Below the pieces are notes generated by a model. The model saw nothing but the letters and a program-made list of their open reading frames with translations. It searched no databases and was not told the DNA's origin. Both the position numbers and the translations under genes were made by a program. Shown here piece by piece: positions 26,901 to 36,535 of a DNA stretch of 64,000 nucleotides. The stretch lies in the NCBI RefSeq assembly GCF_000785785.1, contig NZ_JRQN01000005.1, forward strand, positions 43,339-107,338, read 5' to 3'. Position 1 is the first letter of the stretch. The number at the start of each line of letters is the position of its first letter. The stretch is from Streptococcus uberis (GTDB lineage: Bacteria > Bacillota > Bacilli > Lactobacillales > Streptococcaceae).

Positions 26901-27833
26901 TTGAAAATTAAATTAAATCGTGTTCTCTTATCAGGACTTGCCTTGTCAGTATTAGTGACCTTAACAGGTTGTGTAGGTAGAGATTCTCATGGTAATCCAA
27001 AAGGGATGATTTGGGATATAATTGGTAAACCCATGTCTTATTTCATCGACTACTTCGCCAATCATATTGGGCTTGGTTTTGGATTAGCTATCATCATTGT
27101 TACCATTATTGTTAGAACTTTGATTCTACCCCTTGGACTTTATCAATCTTGGAAAGCAAGCTATCAATCTGAAAAAATGGCTTACTTAAAACCTATCTTT
27201 GATCCAATTAACCAACGTATGAAAAATGCAAGTACGCAAGAAGAAAAATTTGCTGCGCAATCAGATTTAATGGCTGCGCAAAAAGCAAATGGCATTAACA
27301 TGCTTGGTGGCATGGGATGTCTTCCACTGCTTATCCAAATGCCATTCTTCTCAGCAATGTACTTTGCAGCATTGTATACAAAAGGGATTTCAACAAGTAC
27401 TTTTATGGGACTAAACTTAGGGAGCCGTAGTCTAGTCTTAACTGGAATTATTGCTATTCTTTATTTCTTCCAATCTTGGTTATCAATGCAGGCAGTTGCT
27501 GAAGAACAACGTGCACAAATGAAAACTATGATGTACACAATGCCAATCATGATGATTTTCATGACTTTGAGCCTACCAGCCGGTGTTGGACTTTACTGGT
27601 TAGTTGGTGGTTTCTTTAGTATCATTCAACAGTTAATCACAACTTATATGATTAAACCAAGAATCCGTCAACAAATTGAGGAAGATTATAAAAATAACCC
27701 TCCTAAGGCTTATAAATCAAATACAGCTCGAAAAGATGTTACTGCAAATACCTCGCAAACTTCTAAAAGTATAGCTACTAACGGCCATACAAAAACAAAC
27801 CGTAACGCCGGTAAACAAAAGAAACGCAAATAA
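26901..27833 (+). CDS. yidC: Membrane protein insertase YidC (YidC2/OxaA type)
   Basis: 310-aa insertase working alone or with Sec to place proteins in the membrane. It begins at TTG 26901 with AAAGGA upstream. A lipoprotein signal has lipobox LTGC (Cys24). The five-segment YidC core includes [16 protein letters not shown] with the conserved arginine of the hydrophilic groove, then [20 protein letters not shown] and [19 protein letters not shown]. The long basic tail (after about residue 255), rich in Lys, Asn and Thr, is typical of the YidC2 paralogue that binds ribosomes. It ends at a clear terminator. Confidence 0.94.
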   Translation: MKIKLNRVLLSGLALSVLVTLTGCVGRDSHGNPKGMIWDIIGKPMSYFIDYFANHIGLGFGLAIIIVTIIVRTLILPLGLYQSWKASYQSEKMAYLKPIFDPINQRMKNASTQEEKFAAQSDLMAAQKANGINMLGGMGCLPLLIQMPFFSAMYFAALYTKGISTSTFMGLNLGSRSLVLTGIIAILYFFQSWLSMQAVAEEQRAQMKTMMYTMPIMMIFMTLSLPAGVGLYWLVGGFFSIIQQLITTYMIKPRIRQQIEEDYKNNPPKAYKSNTARKDVTANTSQTSKSIATNGHTKTNRNAGKQKKRK

Positions 27834-27839
27834 ATAATA

Positions 27840-27871
27840 AGATCCCTCTGAAACAATAGAGGGATTTTTTT
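27840..27871 (+). terminator. Terminator of acyP-yidC
   Basis: Stem ATCCCTCT/AGAGGGAT with a short loop and seven Ts, 8 nt after the yidC stop. Confidence 0.92.
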
Positions 27872-27913
27872 ATGAGCAAAATAAAAAAGCGCTGAATAAT
27901 ATCAGCTACTCCC

Positions 27914-28396
27914 TTATTTTGTTTTTTCAACACTGACAATTTCAACTTGATATGTCGCTGCAGGTGATTCAATTTTAGCAAGGTCACCTGTTTTTTTACC
28001 AATCAATGCATGTGCTATTGGACTTTCATTGGAAATTTTTCCAGAGAAGATGTCTGCACCTGCTGCACCAACAATATGATAAGTATCTGTATCGTTAGTT
28101 CCAACTTCTTTAACAACAACTGTTTTACCGATAGCAACTTCATCTTTTGCGACTGCATCGCTATTGATAATTTCTGCAAAACGAATTTTAGTTTCTAAAG
28201 TAGAAATTTGTCCCTCTACAAATGCTTGTTCATCTTTTGCTGCATCGTACTCTGAGTTCTCTGATAAGTCACCATATGAACGTGCTATTTTTATACGTTC
28301 AACAACTTCTGGACGACGAACTAATTTTAATTCTTCTAATTCTTGTTCCAACTGATCTTTTTCAGCTTGGGTCATAGGATAAGTTTTTTCAGCCAT
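27914..28396 (-). CDS. greA: Transcription elongation factor GreA
   Basis: 160-aa factor that enters the RNA polymerase secondary channel and triggers cleavage of backtracked RNA. The N-terminal coiled coil (residues 8-78) carries the acidic tip with [21 protein letters not shown], and the C-terminal FKBP-like domain carries [24 protein letters not shown]. Length normal. It lies downstream of mltG in the murC-GNAT-mltG-greA cluster, convergent with yidC. Confidence 0.96.
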   Translation of the reverse strand: MAEKTYPMTQAEKDQLEQELEELKLVRRPEVVERIKIARSYGDLSENSEYDAAKDEQAFVEGQISTLETKIRFAEIINSDAVAKDEVAIGKTVVVKEVGTNDTDTYHIVGAAGADIFSGKISNESPIAHALIGKKTGDLAKIESPAATYQVEIVSVEKTK

Positions 28397-28439
28397 AATT
28401 TTTTTACTCTCTTTTCATGTTATGTAATCAGAAATAGAA

Positions 28440-28461
28440 ACATGATGCCTAAGCATCATGT
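28440..28461 (-). terminator. Hairpin between mltG and greA
   Basis: Minus-strand stem ACATGATGC/GCATCATGT with loop TTAG, followed by a moderately T-rich stretch. Possibly a partial terminator inside the operon. Confidence 0.55.
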
Positions 28462-28467
28462 CTCATC

Positions 28468-30270
28468 TTACTGAATTTGACTATTGACGTATTTTTCAAC
28501 GTTAGCAGAATGTTGCTCATAAGTTTTAGCGTAATAAACTTCGCCAGTTTTTACATTAGCAACAAAGTATAGGTAATCTGTATGTGCAGGTTTTATAGTT
28601 GCTTCAATTGCAGATAAACCAGGGCTATCAACTGGACCAGGCATGAGGCCAGTGTTTGTGTAAATATTATAAGGCGATTTAATGGTTGTGTCAATAGAAG
28701 CATCCTCAGCTAGTGACGTTTTATCTCCTAATTTACCCATCGCATATAATATGGCGATATTGGATTGCAGCGCCATCCCGTTATTTAAACGATTATAGAA
28801 TACGCTAGCAATATTTCGACGATCCTCGTCTGTAGAGCCTTCTTTTTCAACTAATGAAGCCAAAGTTAATACTTCATTTACAGTTTTGCCTTCTTTTGCA
28901 ATCTGATCATAATAGTTAGCTAAGGTAGCATCCGTTGTCGCTAACATTTGATCAACCATTTCCTTTTCACTACTGTTTTTATAATAATTATAAGTAGCAG
29001 GATATAAATAACCTTCTAACTGATAAACGGCATCTGATTTTTTAGGGATGCTTGATAGAAGTCTTGGGTATTTTTTTACCATTTCTTTAATAAATGCATC
29101 ATCAGAAACAACTTTTAAGAAAGTATCAGCACTAAATGGCGTTTTATCTTTCGTTGATTTAGTATTGACATTATTTTCTATAGCTTTCGCCATTTGACGA
29201 ATTGAATAGCCTTCAGGAATCAGAACTTTGCCCAATACTGGTTTCGACGGTTCTGACGTTCCTCCTTTTTGTAAAGCTTTAGCTATTTCAGACATAGACA
29301 TACTCTTTTGAAGATTGTAATAGCCACTTTGGAAATTACCATAGTTCTTAAATTTTGTATAGAAACTAAATACGGTACTGTTTTTAATTAAACCATTTTT
29401 TTCTAAAACTTGGCCAATTAATTTATTCCCTGAACCATTAGGAATTTCTACCTGAACATACTTAGTGTCAGTTTTATCAACTGGATTAACTGCACTGTAA
29501 ACATAAGTAGTGCCAATAATTGCAACTAATAACATGATAACAACAACACCAGCAATAATTATTAACGAGATTTTATTAGCCAGTTTATTAACATGTTGAC
29601 GTTTTACCCGCTTATTTTTCACAAGCCCTCCTCCACCATTAGGAGTCTCATCCATCATCCCATTCAATGATTGGTTACTTTCCGAAGAATAGTCGTGGTG
29701 AATGACTTCATCATTACTTATGACAGTCGTCTGATTTTCAGTCGTCATGCCTGTTGGATCAAAATCATTGGCCATTAGTGGTGTAAATGGAATCGTTTTT
29801 GATAAATCATTCTCTTCATCACCTATAACCAAATCATTGGCACTATTATCTTCATCTTCAGAACCTTGCAAGTTAGTAAAAGAAGACTCAGATAAGATAT
29901 CCTGTTTCTTATTACTTGCAGTATTTTCTTTACTTAAAAACTGAATCAGAGACTCTTTTTCAAGACCTTTTTCTTCAACGTAATCTACCTTTTCTTGCCC
30001 ATCTCCTATTGGAGTTTGCTCATTGTTAGGACTGACTGGTTGAGATTCTGTTTCTTTTTGGTATTTATAGTATAGTTCAGCAGTTCTTCGGGCTGCTTGC
30101 CTAGCTTCTATTTCCTTTTGTTGAACTTCATCTTCTCTTAAGCCCTTCTGATGCAGTTCTTCTTCTTTTTCTTTTCTGATTTGATTAGCTTTTTCCAACT
30201 CAGCAAGAATTTGTTCCTTAAAACTAAACTTAGCTTGAGACGGCTGCTCATCATCTTTGTGATCTGTCAA
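28468..30270 (-). CDS. mltG: Endolytic transglycosylase MltG
   Basis: 600-aa peptidoglycan enzyme that cuts nascent glycan strands and sets their length. The N-terminal cytosolic region of about 230 residues is highly charged and low in complexity, with a likely coiled coil at residues 14-75, as in streptococcal MltG. A single transmembrane segment follows (about 233-255, ISLIIIAGVVVIMLLVAIIG). Outside are a LysM-like part and the YceG domain with catalytic Glu in LASLVEKEGSTDED and the motif TPYNIY-like SPYNIYTNTGLMPGPV. In pneumococcus it works with the elongasome. Confidence 0.93.
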   Translation of the reverse strand: MTDHKDDEQPSQAKFSFKEQILAELEKANQIRKEKEEELHQKGLREDEVQQKEIEARQAARRTAELYYKYQKETESQPVSPNNEQTPIGDGQEKVDYVEEKGLEKESLIQFLSKENTASNKKQDILSESSFTNLQGSEDEDNSANDLVIGDEENDLSKTIPFTPLMANDFDPTGMTTENQTTVISNDEVIHHDYSSESNQSLNGMMDETPNGGGGLVKNKRVKRQHVNKLANKISLIIIAGVVVIMLLVAIIGTTYVYSAVNPVDKTDTKYVQVEIPNGSGNKLIGQVLEKNGLIKNSTVFSFYTKFKNYGNFQSGYYNLQKSMSMSEIAKALQKGGTSEPSKPVLGKVLIPEGYSIRQMAKAIENNVNTKSTKDKTPFSADTFLKVVSDDAFIKEMVKKYPRLLSSIPKKSDAVYQLEGYLYPATYNYYKNSSEKEMVDQMLATTDATLANYYDQIAKEGKTVNEVLTLASLVEKEGSTDEDRRNIASVFYNRLNNGMALQSNIAILYAMGKLGDKTSLAEDASIDTTIKSPYNIYTNTGLMPGPVDSPGLSAIEATIKPAHTDYLYFVANVKTGEVYYAKTYEQHSANVEKYVNSQIQ

Positions 30271-30381
30271 AGCGGATCCTCCTAAATATAATCAATCGCA
30301 ATTATAACTTAATATATCTATAAATGCAATTAAATCCCAACTTTGTTACTCATTTTTAATAAATAGTGCTACTTTAGCTTG

Positions 30382-30867
30382 CTAGATGGCCAGCCAGCTC
30401 ATTAAATACCATACTGATCCACCATGTGTAGAGTCTGATAACCCTAAATTAGAAAAGCCATTCATTTCATAATAAGCAATCAGTTCTTCATGGCAAGTTA
30501 AGATGATACCACTTCGTTCTTGTGAAATGGCAACATCTTTTAGTGCTGCTAGTAAGGCAATACCGATTCCTTCTTGTTGGTGCATTTTCTCAATAGATAA
30601 ACTAGTTATTGCTATATAGCCGCCTGTTAGAGGATTTTCTTTCACATCGTGAAAAAGATGATCTTCCAAAATTGGTTGCTTAACAACAGGACCTTCAATA
30701 TAACCTACAATTTGGTCATCTAATTCCGCAACCAAAAAAGTATCCGTAATTCGTTGACATCTCTGTTTTATGGCATCCTCGGTCATTGCTTCTTCCTTGG
30801 AAAAGTTGCTACTTTCTATTTGGGAAACTCTTTGCCAATCACTTGGTCTAACATTTCTGATAATCAT
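30382..30867 (-). CDS. GNAT-family N-acetyltransferase
   Basis: 161-aa acetyltransferase. The acetyl-CoA motif A is degenerate but visible in ITSLSIEKMHQQEGIGIALLAALKDVA (about residues 87-113), and motif B in YYEMNGFSNLG. The substrate is unknown. It lies between murC and mltG, as in pneumococcus; here a repeat element has entered just upstream of it, separating it from murC. Confidence 0.8.
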   Translation of the reverse strand: MIIRNVRPSDWQRVSQIESSNFSKEEAMTEDAIKQRCQRITDTFLVAELDDQIVGYIEGPVVKQPILEDHLFHDVKENPLTGGYIAITSLSIEKMHQQEGIGIALLAALKDVAISQERSGIILTCHEELIAYYEMNGFSNLGLSDSTHGGSVWYLMSWLAI

Positions 30868-30887
30868 AACCTACCTCTTTTAACAGA

Positions 30888-31062
30888 AGAGTCTGGGACA
30901 AATGTTCTCAGACTCTAGTTTTTATATAGATTTTTGTATGTTACGCAGTGGTTGAGTGGGATCTAATGCGTTGAAATTCAACTGTTACAGCCCTACTCAA
31001 CTTTGCGGAGGTGGGGCGACAAAATCAAGTTTCTACGAAATTACTGATTTTCGTCCCACTCT
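30888..31062 (+). repeat. MITE-like three-hairpin repeat, copy B
   Basis: About 175 bp, the fullest copy. It begins AGAGTCTGGGACAAAT with hairpin partner TTCTCAGACTCT, has the central inverted repeat GTTGAGTGGG...CCCTACTCAAC, and ends with the arm pair GGGGCGACAAAATCA/TGATTTTCGTCCCACT. The ends are imperfect inverted repeats (AGAGTCTGGGAC against AGAGTGGGAC). The right end lies 5 bp from the murC stop codon. Confidence 0.88.
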
Positions 31063-31067
31063 CATTT

Positions 31068-32399
31068 TTATTGATTATTACGTGTTGAATTTGCAAGAAG
31101 TTCTTCAAATGAGCGCTCATACAACTGAATATCTCCAGCACCCATAAAGACATATACTGCATTGTTATGGTCTAATAGTGGGGAAACATTTTCAACAGTG
31201 ATAACTTTTGACGGCTTATTGATTTTAACTTCCAAATCTTCTACTTTTACATCTCCATGGTCCACTTCACGCGCTGAGCCATAGATTTTTGCTAAATAAA
31301 CACTGTCCGCTTCATTTAATGCGAGTGCAAATTCGTCAAGCAAAGCAATTGTCCGTGTAAAAGTATGAGGTTGAAAAATAGCAACAATTTCTTTACTTGG
31401 GTATTTTTGTCTTGCCGCATCAATGGTTGCTACAATTTCTGTTGGATGATGTGCAAAGTCATCAATAATAATCGTATCGTTGATGATTTTTTCTGTAAAG
31501 CGACGCTTAACGCCATTAAATGATACCATATGTTTTGCCACTAAATCCATATCAAAGCCAGCAATATAAAGGTTAGCAATAACGGCTGTAGCGTTCAAAA
31601 TGTTATGACGTCCATAAGCAGGGACATGGAATTCACCAATTTCCTTGCCGTCATGTTTAACTTTAAAATCTGAGCCATTTGTCGTTCTCAAAATATCATA
31701 AGCTGTGAAATTATCGGCATCACTAAAGCCATAATAGTAGATTGGAGCATTGGCTGAAATTTTCTTCAATTCTGGATCTTCACCGTAGACAAACAATGCT
31801 TTTTGGACTTGCTTGGCATAATCATTGAAAGCAGAAAAGACATCATCGATTCCTGTAAAGTAGTCTGGATGGTCAAAGTCAATATTTGTAATAATAGAAT
31901 ACTCTGGATGATATGGCATAAAATGACGTTCATACTCATCTGACTCAAATACAAAATATTGGGCATTTGCAGAACCCCTACCTGTCCCATCACCAATGAG
32001 GTAAGAGGTGTCCGTAATATTTTTTAAGACATGAGACAAGAGACCTGTTGTAGATGTTTTACCATGTGCTCCTGCAACACCAAAGCTGGTAAATTGTTTC
32101 ATGAACTCACCAAGAAACTCGTGATAACGTTTGAAAGGAATAGTTTGGTGAATTGCATAAGCTAATTCTTCATTATTATCTTCTCTGAATGCATTACCTG
32201 CAATCACTTCCATGTCACCAGTCAAGTTAGTTTCACTAAATGGTAGGATCTCAATTCCTGCTTTTTCTAATCCACGTTGTGTAAAGTAGTATTTGTCTAC
32301 ATCACTTCCTTGGACCTTATGGCCCATTTGATGTAACATAAGTGCTAAAGCACTCATTCCAGATCCTTTAATCCCAATAAAATGATAGGTTTTTGACAT
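31068..32399 (-). CDS. murC: UDP-N-acetylmuramate--L-alanine ligase
   Basis: 443-aa Mur ligase adding L-alanine, the first stem-peptide residue, to UDP-MurNAc. The N-terminal motif is [16 protein letters not shown] (residues 7-22), the ATP loop [12 protein letters not shown] is at about 109-120, and the C-terminal part has [16 protein letters not shown] and [10 protein letters not shown]. Length normal. It is followed by a repeat element and then the GNAT, mltG and greA genes, the conserved streptococcal order. Confidence 0.96.
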   Translation of the reverse strand: MSKTYHFIGIKGSGMSALALMLHQMGHKVQGSDVDKYYFTQRGLEKAGIEILPFSETNLTGDMEVIAGNAFREDNNEELAYAIHQTIPFKRYHEFLGEFMKQFTSFGVAGAHGKTSTTGLLSHVLKNITDTSYLIGDGTGRGSANAQYFVFESDEYERHFMPYHPEYSIITNIDFDHPDYFTGIDDVFSAFNDYAKQVQKALFVYGEDPELKKISANAPIYYYGFSDADNFTAYDILRTTNGSDFKVKHDGKEIGEFHVPAYGRHNILNATAVIANLYIAGFDMDLVAKHMVSFNGVKRRFTEKIINDTIIIDDFAHHPTEIVATIDAARQKYPSKEIVAIFQPHTFTRTIALLDEFALALNEADSVYLAKIYGSAREVDHGDVKVEDLEVKINKPSKVITVENVSPLLDHNNAVYVFMGAGDIQLYERSFEELLANSTRNNQ

Positions 32400-32425
32400 G
32401 ATTACTCCTTCTTATAAATAACCCA

Positions 32426-33037
32426 TTAACTGTTAATATCATCTAACCGTGTTAGATTCAGTTCTTGTGCAATTGTTTTCTCTCTATTAATACGTGTTTG
32501 TTCACTATTGTAAATTTGACTCCGTTTAAGAAAATCATAATTATTTTTTCTAGCCACTGGCTGATTATTCTCTTGTGATTCATTATAGTGAGTCGGAAGT
32601 TCAGCTAAAATATAAGTATCCTGTCTTAACTTTTCACTTAAATGACTTAAGGCTGTCACTGGTTGATTGACAACTTGACTGTTTTTTTCATTTATTACTT
32701 TTTTATCTTGGTGATGCATTGGTTTTTGAGACAAGGTCATTTCTTTTGCAATATACTCTTGACGCTTAGCTTTAATATCTTGCTTAGCCCTTTTTCTAGC
32801 CATTTCTGCATAATTACGGCCTTCATCAATGACTTCCATCCGTTTTGATGTCTCATATGAGTCGGATTGGTCTTGATTGGCAAATTGATAATCCTGAGTG
32901 ACATCATCGTAATTTTTATCTTGATAGTAGCCACGAATATTAGTAATCAAATCAGCATTTTCATATAAACGCATTTGACGCCCCTCTTCGATAATCGGCT
33001 GACCATCGGCAACCAATGGAAATTGATGCTTAGTCAT
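32426..33037 (-). CDS. Conserved hypothetical protein between Snf2 and murC
   Basis: 203-aa hydrophilic protein with no signal or membrane segment and many Gln, Asn, Lys and Glu residues, probably largely helical or disordered. Recognisable stretches are a Tyr/Asp-rich part (RGYYQDKNYDDVTQDYQF, about 36-53) and a basic helix (EMARKRAKQDIKAKRQEYIAKEM, about 77-99). An unknown gene lies at the same place between Snf2 and murC in pneumococcus. I cannot assign a function. The ribosome site GAGGA precedes the ATG at 33037. Confidence 0.72.
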   Translation of the reverse strand: MTKHQFPLVADGQPIIEEGRQMRLYENADLITNIRGYYQDKNYDDVTQDYQFANQDQSDSYETSKRMEVIDEGRNYAEMARKRAKQDIKAKRQEYIAKEMTLSQKPMHHQDKKVINEKNSQVVNQPVTALSHLSEKLRQDTYILAELPTHYNESQENNQPVARKNNYDFLKRSQIYNSEQTRINREKTIAQELNLTRLDDINS

Positions 33038-33145
33038 ACTATAGTCCTCTTTCTTCCTGTAGCATTCACTATTATAAACTAATTAAGGCGTTTTTTCAAA
33101 GCATTCCCCTAGCTTAGGCAGCTTTTATGATAAAAACTGTCTTTA

Positions 33146-36100
33146 TTAACTTTCAAGCCCTAGAATTTCCTTGATTTCCTCGATAGACATGCTTGCTCTA
33201 CTTTCATTACCATCAAGAACCGTCGTAACTAAATTACGCTTACTTTCTTGCATTTCAAGAATTTTCTCCTCAATTGTTCCTCTTGTAATCAAACGGAAGA
33301 CTTCGACATTCTCTTTTTGTCCAATCCGATGCGCACGACTAATGGCTTGCATTTCAACTGCAGGATTCCACCAAAGGTCAATCAAAACAACGGTATCCGC
33401 CCCTGTTAGATTTAAGCCAACCCCACCTGCTTTTAAAGAAATGAGAAAGACATCTTTGGAACCATTATTAAAGGCCCTTGTCATTTCCTGTCTATCATTT
33501 GCTGGGGTAGAGCCAGTAATTTTGTAATGTGTCAACCCAAGAAGTTCCATCTCTTTTTCTGCAATTTCTAACATTCCTCGGAATTGTGAAAAAACTAAAG
33601 CGCGATGTCCATTTTCCTTGATTTGCACTAAAAGGGTTCGTAAACTATCTAATTTTCCACTATCACCGTCATAATCCATAAATAAACTTGGCGTATCACA
33701 TATCTGCCGTAATCTAGTAATTCCAGATAAAATTTCTATTTTCCGGCGATTAATATCGGCATCACTAGAATACCTAATTGTATCCTGCATTTGACGTAAT
33801 TGAGCCAAATAAATCGCCTTTTGCTTATCAGACATCTCATTTTGATAATTCATTTCAATCAACTCTGGTAATTCTGGCAGAACATCGTCTTTTCGACGCC
33901 TCATTACAAATGGCTTAATATATCTCGAAACTTGCTTGGCATCCATTTTTAAGAAATCTTTCTTATTTGGAAGAAGACCAGGTAAAACAATTTGAAAGAT
34001 GGACCATATTTCTAGAAGCTTGTTTTCAATTGGTGTACCAGATAAGGCGAAGCAATTGCTAACATTAAATTCCCGTAAGCTTTGGGCAATTTTAGTCTGT
34101 GAGTTCTTTATAACCTGAGCTTCATCTAGAATCAAGTAATCATAGTTATAATTTTTATAGGTTGTAAAATCCTGCCTAAACGAAGAGTAAGAAGTAATCG
34201 TGACCTGATGTTCCTCTGAAATAAGTTGATCCCGCGTTTGTTTTAAGCCATACGAGACAGCAACATCTGAACCAGGGAGAAATTTGTCAAATTCATCTAA
34301 CCAGTTATAGAGTAAACTGGACGGAGATAAAATGAGCACTTTCTTGCCAGCTACCAATTGGCTACTCAAAAAAGCAATGGTTTGCAATGTTTTTCCCAAC
34401 CCCATATCATCAGCTAGAATCCCGCCAAAGCCATACTTATCCAACATGGACATCCATTTAATCCCATGATACTGATAATCTCTTACTGAGGCGTTGATCG
34501 GTAATTGAGGTAATACAAAGCTCTCAGGGTGCCTTAAATCAGAAATCAATTGTTCTAATTCTTGAGAGAAATGGACGTTATCTTGTCCTTCAAAAAGTTG
34601 AGATAATTGAACTGCTGCGATACTATCTAATTGTAAATGACCATTTTCTTTCTGTTTAGCACGTAATTGCAATAAAGATTGACTAATTTTTTGTGTTTGA
34701 TCATCAAATACAACTAACTTACCACTTTCAGTGACAAAATAAGGACTATTTGTGAATAAAGCCGTAAGGGCGTCATCAATATCATTTTCAAGCACTTGCG
34801 AAAAATCAAATGATACATCTAATAAGCCCCCTTGTCTTTCAATGGCAATCTGCGGCGCCTCAGAATACTTCAGCTGATTGACAGCTTCAGAAAGTGTTAC
34901 CTTCCCTAATTTATTAAAATAAGGAAGTGCCTCTGTAAAGAAATGATATAAATCATGAGCTGATTCAATGTCTTTGGTAGAAGAAAATTGAGGTGCAAAG
35001 CCATAGAAACTCAATGCCCTATTAATTTTATCTTCTTTTTTAAAATTACTAGCAAAAGGCAGATGATCAAAGGTCATCTTATCTGATACTTGCAATTCAC
35101 CATAATCTAAAACGAGTTGAAGGACGAGTTGGTTAGGATTTGCATCAAAATGAAATGTCGCATCAAAATCTCTAATGTCAAAACTTTTTGGTGCCAAAAC
35201 CGAACCAATTTCTTTAAAATCTAATAAACTTGCTGCTAATTTTGTTTGATCATCCAAATCAAAATAAATGTGCTTTTGTAAATCAGACTCAATCGGTAAA
35301 CTGCGCAAAGCTGAAATCAGTTTTTGTTGTTTTAAAGTGCAATAATAAAAAGTATCATTATGCAACAAATAAGAATTATCAAAGAGATAAGTTACCGACT
35401 TCTCAGTTATTTTAAGTTCAATCGATTTACGGTGAACGTCAACAATAAACTTGAATAATTCTGCATCTGCTTCTAATGGTTTGATAAATACTTTAGTGTA
35501 TTTTTGGTAAGTTCCTTCAAAAGTGAATTCGTATAAATCTCTTAGTAGAAATAAACCTTCTTCAAAGAAACCACTTGGTAAATGAAGGTGTCGGGCATGA
35601 TTGGGAAAAACAAAACTATGGTCACTTTTATCAGAGTTAGGTGCCAGTCGCCATAAAAATGAGATTAAATCTTGGCTAGCTTGATCGAATTTTAAAAGTG
35701 ATAGTTGCTCATAATAGTTTTTTCCAATTTGATAAAACCCTTCTTTTTTGATTAAGTTAATGAATCCTCTGATATCTCTGATAACATAAGTCCGATCATC
35801 AGGAAGACGATTGATCTTTAAACTCCACCAAAATTCTGAAGAATAAGGACTGCGACTACCAGTTGCTGATAGCCTGTAAACAGTTGTATCATCCTCATTC
35901 ATTTTTAAATTATCTAAGAAAAGACTTCCAAAAGAGGTCATTTTTTTTGTTTCTTCTTTTGATTCAGATTGGCTGGTAAATTGTTGGGAAATCAGTTTGC
36001 CATTATGATCATTTTTAAAAAAATATTCCAAAGCTGCGATATGTTGACAGTATTTTTTTCGCGCAAAAAAATCACATTGACAAGTAATTGCATCATCATC

Positions 36101-36235
36101 AACCCCATAAGTTACTTTCTGGGAGTCAACGCGTGCCTCAATGTGGCTCTTTTCTTCTTTAACGATTGTCACTAAGCCTTGATCATATAAGGCTATCCCT
36201 TGATTTCTAATCCTTCCCGGAATTAATCTCGCCAT
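33146..36235 (-). CDS. Snf2-family DNA-dependent ATPase with SWIM zinc finger
   Basis: 1029-aa protein. The N-terminal SWIM zinc finger is CQCDFFARKKYCQH (about residues 53-66), followed by a long streptococcal middle domain. The C-terminal Snf2 motor has Walker A ILADDMGLGKTLQT (about 610-623), the DEAQ box LILDEAQVIKN, SGTPIENKLLE, and the helicase C lobe (QFRGMLEI, LISLKAGGVGLNLTGADTVVLIDLWWNPA, QAISRAHRIGQ). RapA/Snf2 relatives remodel protein-DNA complexes; the exact role in streptococci is unknown. Monocistronic or distal to the unknown gene downstream. Confidence 0.92.
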   Translation of the reverse strand: MARLIPGRIRNQGIALYDQGLVTIVKEEKSHIEARVDSQKVTYGVDDDAITCQCDFFARKKYCQHIAALEYFFKNDHNGKLISQQFTSQSESKEETKKMTSFGSLFLDNLKMNEDDTTVYRLSATGSRSPYSSEFWWSLKINRLPDDRTYVIRDIRGFINLIKKEGFYQIGKNYYEQLSLLKFDQASQDLISFLWRLAPNSDKSDHSFVFPNHARHLHLPSGFFEEGLFLLRDLYEFTFEGTYQKYTKVFIKPLEADAELFKFIVDVHRKSIELKITEKSVTYLFDNSYLLHNDTFYYCTLKQQKLISALRSLPIESDLQKHIYFDLDDQTKLAASLLDFKEIGSVLAPKSFDIRDFDATFHFDANPNQLVLQLVLDYGELQVSDKMTFDHLPFASNFKKEDKINRALSFYGFAPQFSSTKDIESAHDLYHFFTEALPYFNKLGKVTLSEAVNQLKYSEAPQIAIERQGGLLDVSFDFSQVLENDIDDALTALFTNSPYFVTESGKLVVFDDQTQKISQSLLQLRAKQKENGHLQLDSIAAVQLSQLFEGQDNVHFSQELEQLISDLRHPESFVLPQLPINASVRDYQYHGIKWMSMLDKYGFGGILADDMGLGKTLQTIAFLSSQLVAGKKVLILSPSSLLYNWLDEFDKFLPGSDVAVSYGLKQTRDQLISEEHQVTITSYSSFRQDFTTYKNYNYDYLILDEAQVIKNSQTKIAQSLREFNVSNCFALSGTPIENKLLEIWSIFQIVLPGLLPNKKDFLKMDAKQVSRYIKPFVMRRRKDDVLPELPELIEMNYQNEMSDKQKAIYLAQLRQMQDTIRYSSDADINRRKIEILSGITRLRQICDTPSLFMDYDGDSGKLDSLRTLLVQIKENGHRALVFSQFRGMLEIAEKEMELLGLTHYKITGSTPANDRQEMTRAFNNGSKDVFLISLKAGGVGLNLTGADTVVLIDLWWNPAVEMQAISRAHRIGQKENVEVFRLITRGTIEEKILEMQESKRNLVTTVLDGNESRASMSIEEIKEILGLES

Positions 36236-36362
36236 AGTTACCCCACCTCTGTCATTATCCCTTAATTATATCAAAATTCCACTCATAATTCCTCAATAAT
36301 CTGTCTAAAAGAAAAAATTTATGAGTTGCATTAATTGCTCATTTTGAAATTTCTTCAACTAA

Positions 36363-36396
36363 AAGAAGCCAAGAACAAAATAGTCTTAGCTTTTTT
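36363..36396 (-). terminator. Terminator downstream of der
   Basis: Minus-strand stem AGCTAAGA/TCTTGGCT (one G-T pair) followed by CTTTTAG; on the plus strand the same hairpin has seven Ts. It lies 140-170 nt past the der stop, with repeat copy C in between. The rest of 36236-36420 holds the Snf2 promoter region; no gene is seen. Confidence 0.6.
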
Positions 36397-36420
36397 TATA
36401 TAATACTATGGACGATACCA

Positions 36421-36535
36421 AATGGGTTAGCGGGCAAAATACATTGCTGAATCACTTTCTACAACCCTACTTAATTTTACAGAGGTAGGATGACAGAATC
36501 ATAATGCTTGGTAGTTACTAATTTTGTCCTACTCA
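36421..36535 (+). repeat. MITE-like repeat, degenerate copy C
   Basis: About 115 bp aligning with the central and right parts of copies B and D (GGGTTAGCGGG...CCCTACTTAATTTTACAGAGGTAGGATGACAGAATC...ATTTTGTCCTACTCA), with many substitutions. The left hairpin is lost. Its right end touches the der stop codon, the same placement as in B and D. Confidence 0.7.

Noticed and set aside
30956..31147. Open frame across repeat copy B
   Set aside because: Runs from the repeat into the antisense of murC; no ribosome site and no conserved content.
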